Positions 45,676 through 53,851 of a DNA stretch of 64,000 nt are shown in pieces (position 1 is the first letter of the stretch; the number at the start of each line of letters is the position of its first letter). The translations under genes and the position numbers were made by a program. Under the pieces are notes generated by a model. The model was not told where the DNA came from, made no database searches, and saw only the letters and a program-made list of their open reading frames with translations. The DNA is taken from assembly GCF_027214025.1 (NCBI RefSeq), contig NZ_JAPWHB010000002.1, forward strand, positions 496,001 through 560,000, given 5' to 3'. The stretch comes from Parahoeflea alexandrii. GTDB lineage: Bacteria > Pseudomonadota > Alphaproteobacteria > Rhizobiales > Rhizobiaceae.

Positions 45676-45713
45676 ACAAAAAGACCTGCCAGCGCGGCGG
45701 CAGCTGGCAGGTC
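45676..45713 (-). terminator. Strong intrinsic terminator after cytochrome b561
   Basis: GACCTGCCAGC and GCTGGCAGGTC form a perfect 11-bp stem (45683-45713) with a nine-base loop. On the minus strand it is followed by TTTTTGTG, a proper T run. It lies 32 bases after the b561 stop codon. Confidence 0.85.
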
Positions 45714-45744
45714 GGCCCAAGCGTCGAGGGGGACGTGAGAACGC

Positions 45745-46326
45745 TCAGGCGATATCGTCGGGTCCGGGGGCGCGTTTGCGGCCGGTGACCATGGCGCGGA
45801 CGAGGTTCTCGCCATGCTCGAAGCCCGCGACGATGACGCCGCCGACATGCAGTCCGATCAGGCCGAGAGCGGCAAAGGCCGATGCCTCGTGCAACTCCTC
45901 GACCCATTCCACCCCCCAATAGGCATTGGTGGTCATCAGGAAGCCGGAGAGCGAGATGGCGGCGAGAACAAGCAGCAGGGCAATTACCATCGCTCCACCC
46001 GCCGGATTGTGTCCGAGATAGCGCCGGGCCTTCATCCTGATCGTGTCACCGATGAACCCGGCCACTGTTGACGGCCTGTAGATGAACGATGCAAACCGCG
46101 CGTGCCGCGACCCGACGAAACCCCAGATCACCCGAAAGCCGATCAGCCCGGCAATGATGTAGCCTGCGGTCTCATGTGGCTTCTGCCATTCATCGCCGGT
46201 GAGAAAGGCGAAAGTGAACAGGCCGACGAGCGACCAGTGGAAGATCCTGACCAGCGGGTCCCACACCCGGATGGTCGCCGGCGACTGGATGTCGCCGGTT
46301 TCCATCGCGGCCTTCGCCGTGACCAT
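45745..46326 (-). CDS. Cytochrome b561-family membrane protein
   Basis: A 193-residue membrane protein with four hydrophobic helices and histidines placed for two haem b groups: RIFHWSL (near 28-34), KPHETAGY (near 50), ELHEASAF (near 143) and GLHVGG (near 157). It belongs to the prokaryotic cytochrome b561 / Ni,Fe-hydrogenase b-type subunit family. Its start overlaps the upstream PepSY gene by one base, so the two are cotranscribed and may form a transmembrane electron path. The natural electron donor is unknown. Confidence 0.85.
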   Translation of the reverse strand: MVTAKAAMETGDIQSPATIRVWDPLVRIFHWSLVGLFTFAFLTGDEWQKPHETAGYIIAGLIGFRVIWGFVGSRHARFASFIYRPSTVAGFIGDTIRMKARRYLGHNPAGGAMVIALLLVLAAISLSGFLMTTNAYWGVEWVEELHEASAFAALGLIGLHVGGVIVAGFEHGENLVRAMVTGRKRAPGPDDIA

Positions 46327-46598
46327 CAGTCGTCACCCTTGACCCGGACCACGTCACCGGTGCCAGGATGGAAGTAGACCTCGACGCGCTTGCCGTCCTT
46401 GTCGATCGCATAGGCTTCCAGGCAACCGTCTTCGGCCTTGATCGAGCGGACGTCGTAGCCCATGCCCTTGGCCTTCTCCGTGATGGCGGCATCGCTCATC
46501 CACTGGTCGCGGGGAACATTCGGGCAGTCCTGCGAGGCCAACGCTGCGGCCGGGGCAATGGCCGTGAACAGGACTGCGGCGATAAGCGGTGTTTTCAT
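46326..46598 (-). CDS. Small exported PepSY-domain protein
   Basis: A 90-residue periplasmic protein with a signal peptide (about 1-22, ALASQ) and a single PepSY domain (DAAITEKAKGMGYDVRSIKAEDGCLEAYAIDKDGKRVEVYFHPGTGDVVRVK; key segments at about 36-85). It has two cysteines (Cys25 and Cys59) that could form a disulfide. It is encoded with cytochrome b561 and is divergent from a second PepSY gene linked to a two-component system, suggesting that signalling and redox partners are coregulated. Confidence 0.85.
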   Translation of the reverse strand: MKTPLIAAVLFTAIAPAAALASQDCPNVPRDQWMSDAAITEKAKGMGYDVRSIKAEDGCLEAYAIDKDGKRVEVYFHPGTGDVVRVKGDD

Positions 46599-46687
46599 TG
46601 TGTGTCTCCATTGATAAAGCAGTCTGGCCTTCTGGCCGTTGACGCTGGCTTTGTCGCAGAGCCATCATGACAATCCGCTGATCGGGT

Positions 46688-46705
46688 CTGTCAGCGTTTT
46701 GTCAT
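46688..46705 (+). promoter_or_regulatory. Direct repeat in the PepSY/PepSY divergent promoter region
   Basis: CTGTCAG-CGTT-TTGTCAT repeats a GTCA-centred 7-mer with an 11-base period. It is the best formal match to a Pho box in the window (12 of 14 consensus bases), and OmpR/PhoB-family regulators in general bind such repeats. The adjacent response regulator is therefore an equally good candidate for binding. Confidence 0.5.
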
Positions 46706-46728
46706 TTTCGAACAGCGATGCTGCAGAC

Positions 46729-47043
46729 ATGAACCCTATGATATATCGCTTCTTGCTGATCGCGACGCTCGCGCAGGCGCCGGTTGCCGTCCTTGCCGAC
46801 GATGATCATCGTCAACGCGACGAAATCGATGCCGCGGTAAGGAAGGGTGAGATCCTGCAATTGTCGGACATCCTCAAACGGGTGAAGCCGCAGATTGACG
46901 GCAAGATATTGGAGATCGAGTTCGAGAATTCGAAGCGAAACCCGATCTACGAGATCTATGTTCTCGACCGCAGCGGACGCCGCCTCGAATACGAGGTCGA
47001 CGCCCGCACGGCCAGAATCATCAGCTTCGAAGCCGACGACTGA
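46729..47043 (+). CDS. PepSY-domain protein upstream of the response regulator
   Basis: A 104-residue exported protein with a signal peptide (about 1-20, VLADD) and a PepSY domain near the C-terminus (ILEIEFENSKRNPIYEIYVLDRSGRRLEYEVDARTARII region, about 62-100). It ends four bases before the response-regulator gene and is probably the first gene of a three-gene operon. Its place recalls FeuN, a small periplasmic protein that restrains the FeuPQ two-component system in Sinorhizobium; that parallel is an inference from context. Confidence 0.8.
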   Translation: MNPMIYRFLLIATLAQAPVAVLADDDHRQRDEIDAAVRKGEILQLSDILKRVKPQIDGKILEIEFENSKRNPIYEIYVLDRSGRRLEYEVDARTARIISFEADD

Positions 47044-47047
47044 TCCC

Positions 47048-47719
47048 ATGCGCATCTTGCTAGTCGAAGACGACCAACGTATCCGACAGGATGTCACCAC
47101 CGCACTCGAGGCGGCGGGCTTTGTCATCGACGCAGAGGCCAACGGCGAGGAAGGCTGGTTCCTGGGCGACACCGAAACCTACGCCGCTGCCGTTCTGGAC
47201 CTGGGCCTCCCGGGCATGGACGGCCTGAGCGTGCTCAAGCGCTGGCGCGCCGAGGGCCGCGATTTCCCCGTGCTGGTTCTGACCGCCCGCGGCGCATGGG
47301 CCGAACGCGTGGAAGGCATCGACGCGGGCGCCGACGACTACCTGCCCAAACCTTTCCGCATGGAGGAACTGATCGCCCGGCTGCGCGCCATCATCCGCCG
47401 CTCCGGCGGCCAGGCGAGCCCGGTCGTCACCGTCGGCGAGACCGAACTCGACACGCGGCAGATGCGGCTCACCGTCCGCGGCGTCCCGGTCAGCTTGTCG
47501 CCGCAGGAATATCGTCTCGTCGCCTATCTGATGCTGCACAAGGGCCGCGTGGTCCCGCAGCAGGAACTCTCCGAGCATCTGCAATCGGTGCATTTCGAGC
47601 GCGAGTCCAATGCCGTCGAAGTGCTGGTCGGCCGGGTCAGGCGCAAGCTGCCCACAGCACTCATCGAGACACGCCGCGGCTTCGGCTACATCGTCAACGA
47701 GCCGGACGGGACGTCGTGA
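47048..47719 (+). CDS. OmpR/PhoP-family response regulator, FeuP-like
   Basis: A 223-residue DNA-binding response regulator. The receiver domain (1-120) has the acidic pocket VEDD at 6-9, phospho-acceptor Asp51 in LDLGLPGMDG, and the conserved Lys in YLPKPF. The winged helix (about 128-220) is of OmpR type (SPQEYRLVAYLMLHKGRVV, VEVLVGRVRRKL, RRGFGYIV). The stretch EEGWFLGDTETYAAAVLDLGLP resembles FeuP and PhoP proteins of rhizobia. It overlaps the histidine kinase gene by four bases. Confidence 0.92.
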   Translation: MRILLVEDDQRIRQDVTTALEAAGFVIDAEANGEEGWFLGDTETYAAAVLDLGLPGMDGLSVLKRWRAEGRDFPVLVLTARGAWAERVEGIDAGADDYLPKPFRMEELIARLRAIIRRSGGQASPVVTVGETELDTRQMRLTVRGVPVSLSPQEYRLVAYLMLHKGRVVPQQELSEHLQSVHFERESNAVEVLVGRVRRKLPTALIETRRGFGYIVNEPDGTS

Positions 47720-49125
47720 AGGCCGGCGCCTCCCTCAGGTTCAGGCTGTTTGCCTACGCCGCCATCGTTGTCGCTGCCGCCCTGCTGGTGACCGGCCTCA
47801 GCCTGTCCGCGCTGTTCTCGCGCCACCTCGAGCGCCGTGTCGGCCAGGAACTCGACACCCACTTGAACCAGCTCACCGGCGGCTTGCGCATTGACGAAAA
47901 CTCGGAGCTCTCGCTCGGCCGCGAGCCGGTCGACCCCCGATTCCAGGCGATCTTCGGAGGGCTTTACTGGCAGGTCGACGATGAAACCACGCAGAGGCAG
48001 CTGAAATCGCGGTCGCTGTGGGACACCTATCTCGATATCCCCGGCGACAGGCTGGTCCCGGGCGAGACCCATGTCCACGAGATCGCCGGTCCGCAGGGCT
48101 CCACCCTGCTTGTCCATGAAATCCTGCTGCTGGTTTCCGCCTCCGACGGCGATCACCGGTTGCGGGTCGCCGTGGCCATCGACCGGGCCGAGATCAGCAC
48201 TCTTGCGGCAGGTTTCTCGCGCGATCTGGCCCCGGTGCTCGCCATCCTTGGCATGGTTCTCCTGCTCGGCTTCCTGCTGCAGATCGGCGAAGGCCTGAAG
48301 CCCGTCTACCGGGTGCTCGAAGGCGTGACAGCGATCCGGACCGGGGCCTCAAGACGCCTCGCCGCCGACCGCGTGCCCCGCGAAGTGGCGCCTCTCGTCG
48401 AGGAAGTAAACGCCCTGCTCGACGCCCAGGACCAGGCCATCAGCCGCGCGCGCGACCGCGCCGCCAATCTGGCGCACGGCCTCAAGACACCGCTATCGGC
48501 GCTCGTCTCCGATGTCGAGCGCCTGCGCGCGAGGGGCGAGGCCGAAATTGCCGATGACATTTCCGAATTGACCGAGAGCATGCGCCGTCACATTCAACGC
48601 GAGCTTGCCCGTGCGCGGTTGCGGCATGGCCGCAGCCAGGATCGCACGCCGCTCAAGCCAGTCGTCGACGGGATCCTGCGGGCGCTCAAGCGAACGCCGG
48701 AGGGAGAAGACCTCACACTGGACTGCACTGTCCCTCCGAACCTGGCAGTCCCCGTCGATCCCGATGATCTCAACGAACTGATCGGAAACCTGGCCGAGAA
48801 CGCGGTCCGGTTTGCGCGCACGCGCGTCCTTGTCGACGCGGTGGCATCGCCCGATGCGGTAGTCATCCGGATCGCCGATGACGGCCCCGGCATGAGCCCG
48901 GACAGCATGGCCGGGGTCGTAGAGCCACCCCGCCGGCTGGACCAGTCGACAACCGGCGCTGGTCTGGGACTGTCCATCTCCGGCGACATCGTCGAATCCT
49001 TCGGCGGCCGGCTCGAACTGGCGACCGCTTCTCTCGGGGGGCTCGAAGCCCGGATCTCGATCCCGTTGGCAAACACGCCCACCCCGGCCTCCAGGCCGTC
49101 CAGCCGCCTCCAAGACACTCACTAA
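47716..49125 (+). CDS. Sensor histidine kinase paired with the upstream regulator
   Basis: A 469-residue membrane sensor. Transmembrane helices lie at about 10-34 and 170-190 with a periplasmic sensing domain of some 135 residues between them. A HAMP-like linker follows, then the dimerisation domain with phospho-accepting His254 in NLAHGLKTPL, and a HATPase domain with N-box NLAENAVRF, G1 DDGPGM and G2 GAGLGLS. The GTG at 47716 overlaps the regulator stop by four bases. PhoQ/FeuQ-like domain order suggests sensing of envelope or osmotic state, but the signal is unknown. Confidence 0.9.
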   Translation: MKAGASLRFRLFAYAAIVVAAALLVTGLSLSALFSRHLERRVGQELDTHLNQLTGGLRIDENSELSLGREPVDPRFQAIFGGLYWQVDDETTQRQLKSRSLWDTYLDIPGDRLVPGETHVHEIAGPQGSTLLVHEILLLVSASDGDHRLRVAVAIDRAEISTLAAGFSRDLAPVLAILGMVLLLGFLLQIGEGLKPVYRVLEGVTAIRTGASRRLAADRVPREVAPLVEEVNALLDAQDQAISRARDRAANLAHGLKTPLSALVSDVERLRARGEAEIADDISELTESMRRHIQRELARARLRHGRSQDRTPLKPVVDGILRALKRTPEGEDLTLDCTVPPNLAVPVDPDDLNELIGNLAENAVRFARTRVLVDAVASPDAVVIRIADDGPGMSPDSMAGVVEPPRRLDQSTTGAGLGLSISGDIVESFGGRLELATASLGGLEARISIPLANTPTPASRPSSRLQDTH

Positions 49126-49251
49126 TCCCTCAAGGAATGCCTTACTGAGACTACCCCGTCCGTCTATCGGAAGCGTCGCGCTCGGCATGCCCCTCAAAAA
49201 CATCGTCAAGCCGATCTACATCCTCTCCCTCTTCAACGCTGCCGCGGCATC

Positions 49252-50388
49252 CTAGTCGAGCGTGCGGCGGAAGCGCATCAGCGCCAGCAGCATGTAGACC
49301 GCGACGAAGACCAAGAGCGCGGCAAGCGGCGTCGCCACCCCCTGCAGATCGGCGCCCTTGAGCATGACCGCGCGGATGATCCTCAGGAAATGCGTCAGCG
49401 GGAAGATCTCGCCAAGCGTCTGCGCCCAGCCCGGCATGCCGCGAAACGGGAACATGAACCCAGACAGCAGCAGCGACGGCAGGAAGAAGAAGAAGGTGAG
49501 CTGCATCGCCTGCATCTGGGTCCGCGCCAGCGTGGAGAATGCGTAGCCCAGGAGCACCAGCGCCAGCACGAAGATCAGGATGCTGATCAGGAGCAGCCAG
49601 AGCGAGCCGACAAACGGCACGCCGAACAGCGATTTGGCCGCCACCAGCACCACCACCACCTGCACCCCGCCGACCACCAGGAACGGCAGCACCTTGCCGA
49701 GCATGATCTCCAGCGGGCTCGCCGGCATGGCGAGCAGGTTCTCCATTGTGCCGCGCTCGGTCTCCCGCGTCAGCGCCATCGAGGTCATCATCACCATGGT
49801 CAGCTGCAGGATCACCCCAAGCAGGCCCGGGACGATGTTATACTGGGTGATGCCTTCCGGATTGTAGAGCTGGTGAACCACCACTTCGAGCGCTGCCGTC
49901 GATTGCCGGGCGGCCAGCGCCTCGGCCGATTGCTCGCGCAACAGCGCCTGCGCCGCAACGGTCCCGAGCGTCGAAATCGCGCCGGAGGCCACAGACGGAT
50001 CGGTCGCATCGGCCTCGATCAGGATCTGCGGATGATCGCCGCGCTCCACCCGCCGGGCAAAATCCGACGGCACAGTAACGACAAAGGAAACCACACCCGA
50101 CTGGATCAGCCGGTCGGCCTCCTCGGCGCTCGCCACCACATGATCGAACCGGTAGTAGCCGGTGTTCTCCATCGCCGAAACCATGGCGCGGGTGTAATGG
50201 TCCTGGCTGGTGGTCACCAGCGCCGCCGGCAGGCCCTTCGGATCATTGTTGATGGCGAAGCCGAACAGCACCAGCTGCATCAGCGGCACCCCCAGCATCA
50301 TCGCGAAGGTGATCCGGTCGCGTCGCATCTGGATGCTTTCCTTGGCAATGATCGCCATCAGCCTGCGAAACGAGAAGATGGAGCTCAT
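49252..50388 (-). CDS. ABC-2-type efflux permease (YbhS/YbhR-like)
   Basis: A 378-residue membrane permease of the ABC-2 family with one N-terminal helix, a large extracytoplasmic domain (about 50-180) and five C-terminal helices; the segment RETERGTMENLLAMPASPLEIMLGK (about 209-233) is the family signature. It overlaps the ATPase gene by four bases. Only one permease gene is present, whereas E. coli has ybhS and ybhR, so the transporter is probably a homodimer. Drug or lipophilic-compound export is likely. Confidence 0.88.
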   Translation of the reverse strand: MSSIFSFRRLMAIIAKESIQMRRDRITFAMMLGVPLMQLVLFGFAINNDPKGLPAALVTTSQDHYTRAMVSAMENTGYYRFDHVVASAEEADRLIQSGVVSFVVTVPSDFARRVERGDHPQILIEADATDPSVASGAISTLGTVAAQALLREQSAEALAARQSTAALEVVVHQLYNPEGITQYNIVPGLLGVILQLTMVMMTSMALTRETERGTMENLLAMPASPLEIMLGKVLPFLVVGGVQVVVVLVAAKSLFGVPFVGSLWLLLISILIFVLALVLLGYAFSTLARTQMQAMQLTFFFFLPSLLLSGFMFPFRGMPGWAQTLGEIFPLTHFLRIIRAVMLKGADLQGVATPLAALLVFVAVYMLLALMRFRRTLD

Positions 50389-51302
50389 GACATGTTGTCC
50401 GTCGATTTGCCCATGAACTGGATGAACACATCCTCCAGGCTGGTGGCGCCCTCGCGGTAGGCCACCCCGGTTGTTTCGGCCACCTTTGCGATCGCCGCCG
50501 CGAGGGTCGCCCTGTCCTGTCCCACCACGTGCAGCGTCAGCCCGAACGGCGCCACCTGGTCGACGCCCTCCATGCCCTGCAGCATCCTGGCTGCCTCTGT
50601 GATCCGGCCGCCCTCGAGCACGAAGGTGGTGAGCGCCGCATCGCGGATCACCTCCGGCACCGTGCCGCTGGCCAGCAGTTTGCCATAGGAGATGTAATGG
50701 ATCCGGTGGCAGCGTTCCGCCTCGTCCATGTAGTGCGTCGACACCAGAACGGTCAGCCCGGCGCTGGCGCGCATATGGATCTCGTCCCAGAACTCGCGCC
50801 GCGCCTTCGGGTCGACCCCGGCCGTCGGCTCGTCGAGCAGCAGCAGCTTCGGCTTGTGCATGATGCAGGCGGCCAGCGCCAGCCGCTGCTTCCAGCCGCC
50901 CGAAAGCGTTCCGGCCAGTTGCCTGCGCCGCGAAAACAGCCCGAGATCCTCCAGCGTGTCGCGCACCACGGCGGAGACCGGATCGAGATCGTAGAGCCGG
51001 GCGACGAAGGTGAGGTTTTCCTCGATCGACAGGTCTTCGTAAAACGAGAACCTCTGTGTCATGTAGCCGACTTCCCGCTTGATCCGCTGCCCGTCGGTGC
51101 GGATGTCATGGCCGAGCACCCGCCCTTCGCCCTCGTCGGGTGTCAAAAGCCCGCACATGACGCGGATTGTCGTGGTCTTGCCCGATCCGTTCGGCCCCAG
51201 GAAACCCGCGATCTCGCCCTCGGCCACCGACATCGAGACGTGATCGACGACGGTCTTGTCGCCGAAGCGCTTGACCAGCCCGTGAACCTCGATGGCGTTC
51301 AC
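50385..51302 (-). CDS. ABC efflux ATP-binding protein (YbhF-like, single domain)
   Basis: A 305-residue ATPase with Walker A GPNGSGKTT (about 35-43), signature TLSGGWKQRLALA, Walker B LLLLDEPTAGVDP and switch VSTHYMDE. E. coli YbhF carries two such domains in tandem; here there is one. The start is the GTG at 51302, which overlaps the end of the membrane-fusion gene by four bases; a longer frame upstream lies within that gene. It energises the permease encoded downstream. Confidence 0.9.
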   Translation of the reverse strand: MNAIEVHGLVKRFGDKTVVDHVSMSVAEGEIAGFLGPNGSGKTTTIRVMCGLLTPDEGEGRVLGHDIRTDGQRIKREVGYMTQRFSFYEDLSIEENLTFVARLYDLDPVSAVVRDTLEDLGLFSRRRQLAGTLSGGWKQRLALAACIMHKPKLLLLDEPTAGVDPKARREFWDEIHMRASAGLTVLVSTHYMDEAERCHRIHYISYGKLLASGTVPEVIRDAALTTFVLEGGRITEAARMLQGMEGVDQVAPFGLTLHVVGQDRATLAAAIAKVAETTGVAYREGATSLEDVFIQFMGKSTDNMS

Positions 51303-52258
51303 TGTCCGCTCCCCGCAAGGTCGACATCGACGATCTGTCCCGGCGTCAGCGCCCAGGCATCGCTGTCGGGCCGCGCTTCGACCAGGTAGACCAGCTTCTG
51401 GCGGTTCTCGAGCGAATAGATCACCGGCGGGGTGAACTCCGGATCGGGCGAGATGTAGCTGACGGTCGCCCGCATCCCCTCGCCGCAGCCATCGCATCGC
51501 ACCACAAGGCTCGCGCCCACCCGGATCGAGGAAAGCGCCGTCTCCGGCACGTAGACCCTGAGCTTGAGCGCGCCGTCGGGCAGCACCGAGAGCACCGGCG
51601 CCTGCGGACCGGCCACTTCGCCGGCGTTACGGATGATGTCGGAGACCACACCTGGCTGCGGGATCGACAGCACCCGCTTGGAAAGCCGCCACTCGGCGGA
51701 TTCGAGGACCGCGCCGGCCTGGTCGACCGCGGCCTGCGCCGCCTTGATCTCGTTTTCGCGCGCCGGAAGCCTGGCGACCGCCAGGTTGGCTTCGAGCTCG
51801 GCCACCTTGGCGCGGTTGAGTTCGACCGCGGTGGAGGCGGAATCATAGGCAGCCTGGGTGGAAATCCCCTGCGCCAGCAGATCCGACTGGCGCTGCAGCA
51901 CCCGCTCTGCTTCGGCTTCCTGTGCCTTGGCCGAACTCAGCGAAGCCTCGATACTGGCGATCTCTTCGGGACGCCGCCCCTCCTGCAGGTTGGCCAGTTG
52001 CCTCTCCGCCAGCGCCAGCCCGCCCGCGGCCTGGGCAACGGCGATTTCGGCGTCGCGCCGCTCGAGCCTGGCCAGGGGCTCGCCCGCCGTGACCCTGTCG
52101 CCGCGCCGGACCGCAAGGTCGACAACCTGCGCGGTCTCGATGGGGGCGACAAGCACATATTCGCCCTCGACGTAGCCGACAGCCAGCGGACCGGCGCCGG
52201 TGCAGGCCCAGATCAGGCTGGCAATGACGGGTACGGCGCAAATGAAGGACATCATCAT
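51299..52258 (-). CDS. HlyD-family membrane fusion protein (YbhG-like)
   Basis: A 319-residue periplasmic adaptor with an N-terminal membrane anchor or signal (about 1-22), a lipoyl/biotinyl half-motif (VVDLAVRRGDRVTAGEPLARLE, about 45-66), a long helical hairpin (about 70-190, rich in Ala, Glu and Gln) and a beta-barrel domain. It links the inner-membrane transporter to the outer membrane or periplasm. It overlaps the TetR-family gene and the ATPase gene by four bases each. Confidence 0.9.
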   Translation of the reverse strand: MMMSFICAVPVIASLIWACTGAGPLAVGYVEGEYVLVAPIETAQVVDLAVRRGDRVTAGEPLARLERRDAEIAVAQAAGGLALAERQLANLQEGRRPEEIASIEASLSSAKAQEAEAERVLQRQSDLLAQGISTQAAYDSASTAVELNRAKVAELEANLAVARLPARENEIKAAQAAVDQAGAVLESAEWRLSKRVLSIPQPGVVSDIIRNAGEVAGPQAPVLSVLPDGALKLRVYVPETALSSIRVGASLVVRCDGCGEGMRATVSYISPDPEFTPPVIYSLENRQKLVYLVEARPDSDAWALTPGQIVDVDLAGSGQ

Positions 52259-52941
52259 TCCTGTTTTCTGTTGGTTTCGACAAATGCACGGATATTGGCC
52301 AGGATCACCGCCTTGATGGCGCCGACCTCCTCCGGACCGACGGTTTTCCAGTCCATCCGCCGGGCGACGATGGCATGCCCGATGCGGAAATAGACGACCT
52401 GACCCGCAATGCTGAAGGTGCCAATGCGGATCAGGTCACTTTCCGGATCCTGGCCGGTGGCCAGCCCCAGAAGCACGCATAGACTGCGATGCACCGGCAG
52501 GATGAAATCGGTATAGACCCTGTCGAAGACCGCGCCGGCGGCACCCAGTTCACGCACCATGAACCCGGCGATGTCGCGGGCCTCGACCTGTCCGAGCATG
52601 AAATCGGTCACCCCCATGATGACGCGCTCGAAGGCTTCCTGCGCTTTTCCCGGATCCCCTTTCGGATCGATCGCGCCGAGCGCCGGACCGACGACAGACT
52701 GGATCCGGCTGCCCACCATTTCCGCGCACGCCAGCCGCAAGCCCTCCTTGCCGCCGAAATGGTAGGCGATGGAAGCGATATTGGCGTCCGCCGCAGCCGC
52801 GATCTCCCGCGTCGAGGTGGCTTCGAACCCTTTCGTCCCGAACAGCCGGACACCGGCCATCAGCAGCGCGGCACGCGTCTGGTCTCCGGCTTTCGCGGCG
52901 TTGGGCGAGGGTTTGGCGGCTTGGGACACGGCGTTTTCCAC
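52255..52941 (-). CDS. TetR-family regulator, CecR-like
   Basis: A 228-residue repressor, first gene of the efflux operon. The N-terminal helix-turn-helix is STREIAAAADANIASIAYHFGGKEGL (about 42-67); the C-terminal domain is of the CecR/DUF1956 type. In E. coli CecR controls ybhGFSR and responds to certain antibiotics. Here the regulator heads the same kind of operon, with four-base overlap to the adaptor gene, so it should repress its own transcript through the palindrome at 52977-53000. Confidence 0.9.
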   Translation of the reverse strand: MENAVSQAAKPSPNAAKAGDQTRAALLMAGVRLFGTKGFEATSTREIAAAADANIASIAYHFGGKEGLRLACAEMVGSRIQSVVGPALGAIDPKGDPGKAQEAFERVIMGVTDFMLGQVEARDIAGFMVRELGAAGAVFDRVYTDFILPVHRSLCVLLGLATGQDPESDLIRIGTFSIAGQVVYFRIGHAIVARRMDWKTVGPEEVGAIKAVILANIRAFVETNRKQE

Positions 52942-52976
52942 GGGTTGCTTTGGCCAGATCCTAGCGCTACCTGAAA

Positions 52977-53000
52977 ATTAAATCAATCGATTGATTTAAT
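52977..53000. promoter_or_regulatory. 24-bp perfect palindrome, operator of the CecR-like regulator
   Basis: The half-site ATTAAATCAATC is followed directly by its exact reverse complement, giving a 24-base perfect palindrome with no spacer. It lies 36 bases before the regulator start codon, overlapping the likely core promoter. TetR-family regulators bind such dyads; autorepression is inferred. Confidence 0.8.
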
Positions 53001-53086
53001 AATTTCGCGGACCGCCTTTCTCCCCTGCCCTCCATCAAGGCAGAGGCGGATCGATCCGGTTTCAAGGATGCTGTGGCCCGAATGCG

Positions 53087-53851
53087 CTACGGCCGGATTT
53101 TCCGCATCATCAGCCAGCTGTAGAGGCGCGGCGAAAGCCGGTTGATGCGCCAGCTCAGGCTTGCCACCCGGCCGACGGGAATGAAGCTCCGTCCCAGCCG
53201 CCAGCCATCGAGGATGATCCGGGCGGCCTGGTCCGGGCTCATCTCGTCGAAGCCGTCCGTTGCCGCCCCCGGCCTGCCGATGCCGTCCGCCGAGGCATCG
53301 AGCCGCCCGGGATTGGTGGCAACGAAGGAAGGCGCCGCGATCACCACCCTGACCCCGTATTGCGCCTCTTCCGAGGTAAGCGACGAGAAGAAGCCGTTGA
53401 GCGCATGCTTGCTCGCCGCGTAGGCGGTCCGCTTGTAAAGCGGCGCGAAGCCCGCCACCGAGGAGACCGCCAGATGCGTTCCCCGTCCCGCCCGCACCGC
53501 CTTGAGCAGGCCTGCCGCCACCCGCACCGAGCCGAAATAGTTGATCTCCATCACCAGCTTTTGCGAGGCGAGCGTGGTTTCGTCAAACAGCCCGATCTGC
53601 GTGACGCCGGCATTGTGGATGACGAGATCGATCGCCGGATGCCGCTCAGAGATCGCGGCGCAGATCGAAGCCAGCGCGGCTTCGTCGGTCAGGTCGCAGG
53701 CAACCTGCTCGACCCGGTCGTTTGCAGCCAGCGCCGCAAGGCCGCGAGGCAGATCGATCAGCACTACGCGCCAGCCTTCCTCGAGAAGCTGGCGCATGAA
53801 CGCCTGCCCCAGCCCGCCGGCGCCGCCGGTAATCACAGCGACGCGGCTCAC
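53087..53851 (-). CDS. Short-chain dehydrogenase/reductase
   Basis: A 254-residue classical SDR. The cofactor motif is TGGAGGLGQAF (about 8-18), NAG is in IHNAGVTQIG, and the catalytic residues are in SSVAGFAPLYKRTAYAASKHAL (Ser, Tyr and Lys near 135-155). The GTG at 53851 overlaps the upstream epimerase stop by four bases. As the last gene of the FMO-BASS-epimerase-SDR operon it probably oxidises or reduces a hydroxyl or keto group on the same substrate. The substrate is unknown. Confidence 0.88.
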   Translation of the reverse strand: MSRVAVITGGAGGLGQAFMRQLLEEGWRVVLIDLPRGLAALAANDRVEQVACDLTDEAALASICAAISERHPAIDLVIHNAGVTQIGLFDETTLASQKLVMEINYFGSVRVAAGLLKAVRAGRGTHLAVSSVAGFAPLYKRTAYAASKHALNGFFSSLTSEEAQYGVRVVIAAPSFVATNPGRLDASADGIGRPGAATDGFDEMSPDQAARIILDGWRLGRSFIPVGRVASLSWRINRLSPRLYSWLMMRKIRP

